Origin: Amphiura filiformis | Lineage: Eukaryota > Echinodermata > Ophiuroidea > Amphilepidida > Amphiuridae | DNA length: 64,000 nucleotides | Direction of reading: 5' to 3' | Assembly: GCF_039555335.1 (NCBI RefSeq) | Contig: NC_092644.1 | Location: 47,284,428-47,348,427, forward strand | Shown here: piece after piece, positions 54,990 to 64,000 of the stretch | Layout of the letters: each line of letters begins with the position of its first letter | Numbering within the stretch: the first letter of the stretch is position 1 | Program-made: the position numbers and the translations under genes | The notes under the pieces: generated by a model | The model's database searches: none | What the model was told of the DNA's origin: nothing | What the model saw: only the letters and a program-made list of their open reading frames with translations

Positions 54990-55330
54990 TATATTTCCTG
55001 CCACTGTGGGCTGAGGTAAGAGCCATTATTTATGGAGGTAGGAGTATATATAGTGACGTTACCACTAACGTAGGCTAGTGGTCAGAATACTTGCAAAAGT
55101 GGTAATTTAGAATCGTACTCTGTATTTTAAGGGTTCTTACGCCTAATGTAGGTCACTGGTTCGAACATTAGGTTATTGTTTGATGCCCACTCTGCTTTGT
55201 AAACATTTTCTGAATCGAAACCTAAATTTTGCACTATAAGGGCTCTTACCCCAATGTTTGTTACTGGTTCCAATACAATACTTATGTTTGTGTGTGGTTG
55301 GCATCCTAATCTGTATTGAGACCAACTATA
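54990..55330. repeat. Degenerate tandem repeats
   Basis: Three units of about 100 bp share 'cttacgcctaatgt' / 'cttaccccaatgt', 'cactggttcgaacat' / 'tactggttccaatac' and 'actctgcttt' / 'aatctgtatt'. They are diverged. Confidence 0.45.
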
Positions 55331-55339
55331 CATAATCCA

Positions 55340-58310
55340 GTTTGGCTATGACATTACGTAGGTGTTTTGAACCGCTGAATTGGAGTTCGTTTTATTTCCC
55401 ATATGAGAGAGCGGAACGTATTCTGTCCCATGCGATCGGCTTTCTGAATATGCTGTAGTGCTGTGTCCTATACTGCGATTATACCCTCTCGTGTTTGGAT
55501 GACCTGGCGGCGTTCTCCCGCTGATTGAAGAGCAACCGAATACTGATAAAAAAGCTTGACGAAATTTAGCTGTGGATGACAGATGAAAAAGTTAAATGTT
55601 AGTGTTGAAAAATAAGTAAATAGTATATTATGTAAAGAAAAATGGTAGCGTAGGGCTCCTTCTACCAGAAGAGTCGGGGAGTATGGATAGTGAGGGATCA
55701 ACATTTAACCACAAATTGCCTCAGGCAAAACTCACATCCTGGGAACCAAATACCACACAAGGTCATTTTTATGTAACTCATTGACCCATGTGTGCCATTT
55801 ACTGCCCCTAGCTATAATGACAGCCTGGTGATGTGGTCAACTCATTGACAGATTCCAACCTCAGGAGGGAATTCAATTTTTGATCAATTCTCTTCAGGAA
55901 GTGAAACGTAATGTAGATTTCTGATTATTCTGCTGAAAATTAAGTTTCATGTTCGGAATTTGATATGCTTTCCTGTTATCAACTGACATAGTTCACGTTT
56001 TACTCAACGTTTGAATTTGTTTACAATTAGTTTCGCTATACACATTTTCAGTTTCAGTTTCTGTTTCCGTATTCGTGTCCGTTTTCGTATGTCATTGTTA
56101 TTCTGAAGTGTTAGCCTCCTAGGTGTGACCAATCTTTTATTCTAACCTTTTGTCACTTACTAACAACTTGAAGCAAGTGAATTCGTTTTCGTAAGTTATG
56201 TAAATTTCTGACTTCAAACCCCCAGGTAAGTGGGTACGTGCTCAATTTAGACAAAGGCAGTATTTAAATTTTACAGTTCACGAGAAATTGCACGGCTTCA
56301 TTTACCTGTGTGTTCTTACGCCTATGCGTGACATGCTCGCAAAAATAGTCTAGCATCGAAATATATACTAATCAGTGTTGCCAGAAAGTATTGGGTGGCT
56401 TCGGGCATGTAGGTATACTTGTTCGTGCAATTGCGCAAAAAAACGGTCATATCATTATGTAGAGATAAAACGGGGAATTATTTTAATTCAAATACACCTT
56501 AAAACTTGCGTTGAAGCGAAAGTTATTGATTTCATTCATTGCCGTAACAATTAGAATTAGTAATCTGATAATAGGTTGGGCCTACATGCGATACACGAGT
56601 TAATTTTAAATTTTTATTTTTGCGGAGTTGATGTTTTTGTCAGTAATTGATCAAAACGACAAATATCGCAAAGAGAGAGGGGGAGATACTTGAGCCTGAC
56701 AGACTGAACAAGTGAGAGTGGGAGCGGCGAGACGGAAATACTAGAAAGAGAAGAACACTAGAGGAGAGAGAAGGGACCGGAAAGGGAGAGGGAATACTGA
56801 TTCGGAGGGTCAGGTGGGGAGGAGGAGGAGGAGGAAGCGAAATAGGAATATATACATTGATACGAGGGATGGGCGACACTGCGGCCCTGTACAGGCCAGT
56901 AGCCAGGATTTATTGGGGGTGCGGTCGGCTCATAAGCGGACCTTTTGTGATTCAATGGCTTATTTTGAACGTTTTCACTCAAAAAAAGTGGACCTTTTTA
57001 TCCGGATTGGCATTTGGTCACATTAATGTTGAACCAATTTAACAACATCAAAGACGAGAGGGGCGGTAGACCACCAATGACCACTAAAACACCGGTATTC
57101 CATAATCTTGTCTTATCCAGCATTTATTGGCATCCACCTCTATTGAAATAAGCTGATTAGTACTTCAAACAATGAATTCAAGTTACAGATCAACTCACTT
57201 AATCCTTTGCGTCTTCGTTTCTGAACAAAATACTTACGAAACGGAAAGTATAAAAAGACCCACAATGTCAGTATGTGGTTCCATGGGTTTTACACGATGT
57301 TGTCTGTGATGCAAATGGGGGTCTTGACCTAATTGACAACCTTAAATTGATTTTCATCAAAGACACACTGGGTTAACACACCCCTATTACGTAAAACACA
57401 CAAGACCTCAACACCAACAAACACTTTAGCTATCATAGCTACGTCTTGATTTTGATGGCGTTGAAAAGAGCTGTACCGTACATTGCCCCTTTACCAGCCA
57501 GAGAAACAGTGTCTCTTAAAATTGTCGCGTCATTGAATCTGAAGAATCAAACTAAGCCTTTTTCTCTAAAAGCTCTCAATTAATATCTTTTCGTGATAAT
57601 GACAATTTATACGCTCTTTCAGACAACACATGTGAACCCAATTTCTGGATAATTAAACTGTTTAAGAACAATTTATAAATACGTACAAAAATGATCAACT
57701 GTCAATAGCGTGATGTAATAGAGGCAGAGTTTCTTGTATAGAAGAGGGACAAATCATGCGTGTAGCTCTCCAAATTATTAGAGTTATGAAGGAGCTAGGG
57801 TAGCTGTGTGGTAAGAGCTTTTTCCGATTGAGCAACCATCACTGAACAAGGGTTTTTTTACAAATTGTCTGACGTGGTAGACTCGGAAAAACCATATAGT
57901 TTTAAACACGGTAAAGAAATATCTAACATGTTAACCTTTTGTTAAATTCGTGTCTTTTTTAAACTATTGTACTAAGTAATAAAGCAGGATAGTTTTGAGC
58001 GATCGCCATTATTTTAGCAAATCAATTGGTATTCAGTTCACCACGTTGTGTATTGCACATATAAATTGCTTCAAATTTTGCCTCAAGTGGTTTCAATAAT
58101 TAGGAACACTTTATCGCGCTATAACAGTTTCAAGGGTAATTTAATACGGCACGACTGCGATCTTTCCGGACTGTTTACATTTTCTTGTAATTTGAATTCA
58201 CGTCAAACGTCTTTGATATTTCCATTTATTCATAGATGAACACCAAGTCTTATTTATCAATGATATTTTGTTTGTATGAAACTTTAAATCTGTTCAGCAT
58301 GTTTTCCAAT
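55340..58310. other. No gene seen; purine-rich patch 56660-56850
   Basis: Mostly AT-rich, unassigned sequence. 56660-56850 is G/A-rich with GAGGAGGAGGAGGAGGAAG; minus-strand frames there are Pro/Ser-rich shadows. The string CCAGTAGCCAGGATTTATTG near 56898 looks like one end of a 'GTAGCCAGGATTT' MITE. A box A-like TAGCTGTGTGGTAAGAGC is at 57801. Confidence 0.4.
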
Positions 58311-58311
58311 A

Positions 58312-58470
58312 AAATGTCAACATATTTTTGTTCGCCAAGTACTATTTAAATAAACACCTCGGCTCGGTTGTAGATATGGCGAAAGCAAAGGACAAGGAGT
58401 TGTGAATTTTTTCTAATTCATTTTCGTGATATAAATATAAGTTTTATAACATCAGTAAGTGTTTTATATC
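58312..58470. repeat. Direct repeat copy 1 (pairs with 59323-59498)
   Basis: AAAATGTCAACATATTTTTG, TTCGCCAAGTACTATTTAAA, TAAACACCTCGGCTCGGTTG, TAGATATGGCGAAAGCAAAG and on to AGTAAGTGTTTTAT. The second copy differs by a few substitutions and an insertion of TAAGCAATGGTAATGG. Confidence 0.9.
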
Positions 58471-59322
58471 CGACGCACTGTCATAGTTTATTGACCAATC
58501 ATCGATTTCATACATATACATGGTAAAGTGAACTTATTATGACAACACTCTTACGTCAATCTTAAATCTATTACTAACTTTCTGATCAAGTTTTCCACAA
58601 GAAGCTTCTTTTAAAAAGAATGTTTGGGTGTTTTCCCCGTTCTCTTTAGTTTCAAAACGTGTCGGTGCAATTAAAACCATTCCGATGATCTGATATATAC
58701 TTTCACGCCATTAAAGCGAATCGGAGGAGAGCTTAACCTAGTGGTGTGTGCACTCATATATTGAGATAATAAAGCTGACACACAAGAGGAATGGTATGGA
58801 TTATATTTAATTCCAAGACTTAATATAAGGGTTGTCATTTTCGCCCCATTTGTAAGATTTTCATTAGTTTTGACATATTATTGGCCTTAACCCAAGTACT
58901 GCAATTCCTATAGAAATATCAATGCGATTATTAGTTTCCTTGAATCACTTCCTATAAGATCAATGTATCAATATCAAGATGTACGCTGCAGGTTTTTAGT
59001 TAAATGGCTAAAACGGGAAAGCCATGACTCCTGTCATCCCACCCGCCTTAGTTAAAAATGTCCCGAAGAAAACAGGTGGACAGGTGCAACAAATGTTTCA
59101 GATAGAAATTCAGAAACCGCAAAATAACCATTTTGTTTGGTTACCAAATCATTCTTTTTTATTACCGTTTGAACAGGAAACAGATTTGTTAATAAAGTAA
59201 TTAATAACAATAGATTTATTCAATCAAGGTTACACAAATAACTGTTCTGCCCACTGTGGAATATCAATAAGTGTTTTGTCTTCTCGTTAGTATTAAAATA
59301 GCTGGAAGCAAACTAAATTGAA
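58471..59322. other. No gene seen
   Basis: Unassigned AT-rich DNA between two direct repeat copies. A box A-like string AGCTTAACCTAGTGGT occurs at 58731. Confidence 0.4.
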
Positions 59323-59498
59323 AAATGTCAACATATTTATGTTCGCCAAGTACTATTTAAATAAACACCTCGGCTCGGTTGTAGATATGGCGAAGGCAAA
59401 GGACAAGGAGTTATAAATGTTCCAATTCATTTTCGAGATATAAATCTATCAGTCTTATAACATCGGTAAGCAATGGTAATGGTAAGTATAAGTGTTTT
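59323..59498. repeat. Direct repeat copy 2 (pairs with 58312-58470)
   Basis: Second copy of the unit. In addition TTAGTATTAAAATAGCTG-(G/A)-AAGCAAACTAAATTGAAA occurs at 59285-59323 and again at 59519-59557, so copy 2 is itself bracketed by short direct repeats. Confidence 0.9.
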
Positions 59499-59559
59499 AT
59501 TTTCTCATTTTCATTTTAATTAGTATTAAAATAGCTGAAAGCAAACTAAATTGAAACAT

Positions 59560-60970
59560 ATAGTAAGCGAATAAGGAAACGAGTCAAGGAAAGCAATAAT
59601 CGCATTTATATAAACACATCAAAAGAAATAATTCCCCCTCTGAAAATATCATCATAACATCGTAAAGTAAAACTTTGTACCAATAAAACGTACTTAGAAA
59701 TAATTATATGGTTGTTTACTAAGTGTTTTGTGAAAATGAAAGATGTCCATGACTTCATGGCTGAATGAACCCAAATTGAAGACAAAAACTGCCCTTTCCA
59801 TCCAAAAGTCACAAAGTAGGCTTAGGCCAATAATATGTAAACACGAAATTTTTGGGCGTCTTTCCTTTATATCAAACCAGAGGATGATTTAAGGAAGCCC
59901 CATCATGCACTGTAAAAGTGTTACCACTAGAGTTTCAACTGCCACTTTACTTTTCAAATCCCATTGAACTCTGTGCAAAAGATGTTGTTTTAGAATTGCC
60001 CGTGTGTCGTCATTATATTGGTCGATTTCAGATCTAAAGTGATGTATGCATGAAGGATAATTCACACCTTCTGTAGATAACATAAAATGTGAAATCGACC
60101 AACTTTTTGGAGGTGTTTTTATTGTAAATATATCTGTCCAAATTCAAATTTAACCATGCACGTGTGTATGCAGTGGGCGGGCAGTGGCGTCATGTTCACT
60201 CACACAGCTGTGCTAACCGCAAGACTTGCTGGGAAGTGCTTAAATCATCCTCTGATATCAAACCTTGTATCTCCTTTTATATAGAATCCATACCATTCTT
60301 CTTGTACGTCAGCTTTTGTCTAAATATTTGAGAGAAAACGCCGCAAGGCCATGCTCCCCTCCGACCCGCCCTAATAAAAGAAAACTTTAAAAATTTCATA
60401 CAAATCGCTATCGTTCGTTTGACTGTTATAAAAACACACAACTAAAATACAAATCATTTTAAAGACGTTCGTACTTCTAATGTCTATGACTAAAACGAAT
60501 TGTTTTATTTTCAAAAGTGCAAAGTTGTGTGTTTTTTGCTTAAACTAGCCAAAGGGACCGGTGAACGTGGCCGCACATATCCGCTATAACTATGACCATT
60601 TGTGTTCACGCACACCTTAACATTTCCCCATCTGAATTGATAACTCGTATAATATTCCTGTTTCTAAGGGCAGGAATTTAATCCATGAGTACTTCGTGCA
60701 TTGAATGTCATTTTTTGTTGTTTGCAATGTAAAAATAACCTTATATAATTGCAAAGGGACATTGATGTCGCCAACAGTTCACATGTCTTTCGCTATCACA
60801 TATGTACTGAGGGTCCGACTGACTGCAACTTATAAACTTTGAATGCATGCATCTTGTCGTGGTGATATATCATGCATGTTTGATCATGCAAAAAGAAGAA
60901 ACGACCATTATGGATTTAGCCATATGTGTCAATCGAACGTAAATGTGTCCATGGTTGGGGTGTGTCAGGG
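59560..60970. other. No gene seen
   Basis: Unassigned sequence; no domain, array or structured RNA recognised. Confidence 0.4.
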
Positions 60971-60972
60971 AG

Positions 60973-61293
60973 CAGTGGCGTGCGCAAAGAGGGGCCGGGG
61001 GCACAGGCCCCCAGTTTGACCTATCAGTCGGTGGAAATGGTCATTCAGGGGAACTATAGTGGTCACTGTTCATGCCAAAATTGTTATAAGATCATTAAGA
61101 TGAAACAATGAATTGTGCATTAAACTTCGAATAAGCTTTATGGTCGCTAGCGCCTGTTATCCCTTTTTTCCTTTTTTTTTCCTTGGCTTCACTTTTTCAA
61201 ACCATCTAAAAATTGGGTCAACCTTTTGGCGCAGTCATTTGAGGGAACAGGATTGTGTGCCCCACCAGTCAAAAAATCCTGCGCACGCCACTG
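60973..61293. mobile_element. hAT-type MITE (321 bp) with 8 bp target duplication
   Basis: The termini are CAGTGGCGTGCGCA and TGCGCACGCCACTG, perfect inverse of each other. Flanks are TCAGGGAG (60965-60972) and TCAAGGAG (61294-61301), an 8 bp duplication with one change. CAGTGGCG-type ends and 8 bp duplications are the hAT signature. No transposase inside. Confidence 0.92.
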
Positions 61294-61554
61294 TCAAGGA
61301 GGAGTGTCGGGGTGTGTGTGGGGTGGATATGTATGTGTATTTGCCTGTTTTCCCCCTTCGCTTACAGTATAGAGTGATGTGACGTGAGGAATAAGTAATA
61401 AGACGTCCCACAGCGGTGATCCGTGAACTGGAAAAACTACTGTGCTATTGGTTTTGCTACTTGCTGGTGATAGATCATACTAGGTGACGCCAAAAGAGGA
61501 ACTGGGCCACGGTATTATGGATTATGTGTAAATCGAATAGAAAAGCCAATGTGG

Positions 61555-61660
61555 CGATGTGAGGGGGAGATGTTAGAAACCTTTCGGAGATGTTATAAAC
61601 CTTCTGGCCAATGTGGCTTTTATGTGAGGGTGAGATGTTAAAAACCTTATGGTAATGGTA
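61555..61660. repeat. Short tandem repeat (GAGATGTTA(G/T)AAACCTT)
   Basis: Three units of GAGATGTTAGAAACCTT / GAGATGTTATAAACCTT / GAGATGTTAAAAACCTT, interleaved with two copies of GCCAATGTGG. Confidence 0.8.
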
Positions 61661-63124
61661 TAATGCTTGAGGAAAACATTTTTGATATTCCTCAATTTTG
61701 AAAAGGCTGTTGTGGTTTAGGTTTTTGTAGGTGGGGTTATAGGGCATGTAGGGGGGTGTTTTGATGACATGTACTCGTAAATTTGTATTAACTTTAACTA
61801 CTAAGGGGGTTGTACCACCCCCTAAGATTCTTTATCCGTCATAAAAACAACGCACGCGTTTACGCCCAAACGACCGAAGCTAGTTGTAGATCCATCCTTT
61901 GCGCTCAGTTTGCCTATACTTTTGTACATAGACAGAATTGTTTTTTTGTAACAGTATAGTAACGGGAGGTATGTGTGTCTATGTAACTATATCTGTATCT
62001 CGTTCTGTCTGTCTGGGTGTCTGTGTGTTTGTCGGGGTGTTTGACATGATGTCTGTCGAGGTTTCTATTATGTGCCTGTACATATATATTATAGAAATGT
62101 GAGGAAATATTCAAAAAGTTGTCTAAGAGGTGTCGTGACTTCATTTATACAATAGCCTCTCGCACTTTGCATGATAATACGAGTACTTTGGAGTATGAAA
62201 TACAACATGAAGAGTAATACGGAAAAACAGTGGCATGATCGACGGGAATTATATAAATAAACATTAATGAAGAGTAATATTGATATTTCTTATGGATGAA
62301 CCAGGAAACAAAACAGGATTTGGTGCACCAAAAACCGCAAGAAAACTAAACATTTCACATGAAAATGTATGTATTTCCCTCCTACGAGGTTATCTTTACA
62401 AAGAACTGTTTCGATAACGCTAATGGAAACACAAATGGCATGTACAAGCAAACAGAAAGACTGTAGGGAAGGATAACACTTTTCATCTCAAATGACCATG
62501 ATAACCTACATCAGCATCCGTTTTCTTTTTGTAATGTATGACGACCTTTCAGGGCACGGGAAACAGGTAATGGTTTTTGTATGAATTTTCAAATACCATT
62601 TCATGCGTTTCTTTCAAGTAAGTCAATACAGGTAGCGATTCTTTCCGTGTAGTAAACACTGTTTTTCATTGCAAGTTAAAGGTTTTTAAAAATCATCGTT
62701 ATTCCTTTTCCACACACACCCCATACGTGCCTGTAATGACAGTTCCAGAACAAGGCCAAATATGGAAAGTACGACCTGTGACTGTAACGCAGTCTATGGT
62801 TATCTAATGGGGACCTCATACCGCGCAATGTGGGCATGATACCTATGGAGGTCGACGTTAAGTATGGGATGCTTGAATGAACTCAAAAATAGCGCGAGCT
62901 TACCCAAAAGAGACTCCGCGCGTAACAACTAACATGAGCGATGTCGCCAGGTCTGAACGCTGTACAGGCGTCAGCTGAATTATAAAGAGCATATGGATGG
63001 AATATTCCAATCTATATGTTATTAATCTATGGGGGAACTGAACACATCAAGAAATCCCATTTCTGTCAGAATTGCAACGCCCAATATAATTTCGATCCAC
63101 ATCAATCACTAGAGTTGGTTCTCC
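61661..63124. other. No gene seen
   Basis: Unassigned; a GT-rich low-complexity patch at 61975-62060 and a short repetition of ATGAAGAGTAATA near 62210-62280. Confidence 0.4.
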
Positions 63125-63524
63125 TTATGGATTTGAGGAAACCTTAGAATTTTGATCGTATCCATTTGCAATTAAATCAACCAGAAAGCTGCCTGCCACA
63201 GGAAAGGATAGGGCGCATGTATTGGATACATGTACAGACTTTGGTTGACCTTGTAGACTACCTGATCTAAGCAAACCATAGACCGTGAAGACATGGACGG
63301 TCATCTGCGGCATATCCTTTGAAGCTATGATCGTCTCGCACAAACACAAAGGCAAGATAGTCTTCAAACCTGCCATCGAATCGATTTACCGTACAAAAGG
63401 TCAATAACCCAACTCTCGTCCACTCAATTGCATTATCAGTCGCAATCCAACTGAATTGCGCTCGGAGCATCCGTGTAAGTGTGACGTTGAGACGAAGGCT
63501 TATATAACGCAAATTGAAACTCAT
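63125..63524 (-). CDS. Two overlapping short ORFs of unknown nature
   Basis: The frame 63524-63267 (85 codons; FDGRFEDYLAFVFVRDDHSF) and the frame 63376-63125 (83 codons; CALSFPVAGSFLVDLIANGY) overlap in different frames. The local base composition is less AT-rich than its surroundings, which hints at coding sequence. One may be an exon of a gene on the minus strand that extends beyond what I can trace. No domain is recognised. A third frame of 86 codons lies at 63927-63667. Confidence 0.25.
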
Positions 63525-64000
63525 TCAATGCCAGAGTAACAGGTAGTGTTAGATAAATTCGAAACGGTGAATATATGTATGTATTTAATTAACTTGAAAC
63601 TGCAGCAAATAAGGGTTTTTTACCGTTTCATTTCTTGTAACTATAATTGTTTTGCGACAACAGAGTTTACATTGCAGTCGTAACTGTGTCAGAGACAACG
63701 TGTATACTTCGATTGAATGCCGCTTCTTTCAAACACGCTAATCCAACAGGTGCGAGTGAGACGTACATGGTTTCAGCATAATGTGAAATTTCTATAGAAT
63801 CACTATCCAGACGACCGTCCATCTCTTCACGGTCTATGAGCAAACCGAGCACACAGGGAGATAATGAGATTAACTCAATGCAGCCACTTGTTGACGAAGG
63901 TATTATTATGCAATACTCATATTCCATATTTGGAACTCACACTCTCGTGTAATGAGTAAGTGCAGAGGTGTTTGGGGGGGGAGGTGTTTGCGGTTGGGTG

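Noticed and set aside
56640..56982. Pro/Ser-rich minus-strand ORFs
   Set aside because: Produced by a purine-rich low-complexity stretch; no start context or conserved motif.
57795..57850. tRNA gene near a box A-like TAGCTGTGTGGTAAGAGC
   Set aside because: No acceptor stem and no B box at the expected distance. The same holds for 58731.

Overview
This is a repeat-dominated stretch of an animal nuclear genome. It is AT-rich, has no prokaryotic gene organisation, no rRNA or canonical tRNA, and no intact host gene that I can recognise. It is packed with remnants of eukaryotic transposable elements: piggyBac, MULE-like, hAT-like BED, Ty3/gypsy, LINE, a DIRS-like gag, a Polinton-type polymerase fragment, and many foldback MITEs. 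A 2A ribosome-skipping motif behind a hydrophobic segment, the mix of families, and arrays of a 'CCATTTGGTCTAATA' unit suggest a marine invertebrate deuterostome, perhaps an echinoderm. That assignment is inference only.

Layout. 0-4.8 kb: a G-rich foldback element, a Polinton-polymerase-like fragment, a Ty3/gypsy integrase tail inside a partial tandem duplication, a LINE reverse transcriptase fragment and a 0.5 kb segmental duplication. 4.8-16.7 kb: piggyBac, MULE and LINE fragments, a 981 bp TA-flanked inverted-repeat element, a broken zinc-finger/coiled-coil ORF and a hAT-like BED domain. 16.7-35.6 kb: the core of the window, with many partial, shuffled minus-strand copies of what looks like one large DNA transposon lineage. 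35.6-41.9 kb: a frameshifted gag-like gene, a transposase fragment, an unidentified decayed gene and a mirror-image repeat array. 41.9-64 kb: mostly non-coding DNA with foldback and MITE insertions, including textbook mariner-type (TA-flanked) and hAT-type (8 bp duplication) MITEs and a 52 bp perfect palindrome.

The core lineage. Reading the minus strand from 35.6 kb down and using adjacencies that recur between copies, the module order is: splice acceptor; hydrophobic segment plus 2A peptide; coiled coil; a 35-residue proline-rich repeat encoded by a 105 bp minisatellite; a Cys-rich PHD-like patch; a linker module; a conserved module ending in a basic patch; coiled coil and BEN-like domain; then three fragments that each carry one candidate catalytic acid of an RNase H-fold transposase (D in ILCVDATR, D in IETDWSW followed by HICAAHV, E in NCEVEQWM). 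No single copy is complete. I know of no described element with this combination, and whether it is one element is the main thing to test. One minisatellite array expanded as a 210 bp dimer carrying the same in-frame stop in each copy, so that copy grew after it stopped coding.

Almost nothing here looks like a currently functional gene. The best-preserved reading frame is a 383-codon piggyBac transposase (17993-19144) that keeps its acidic triad and C-terminal cysteine domain but has lost its N-terminus.
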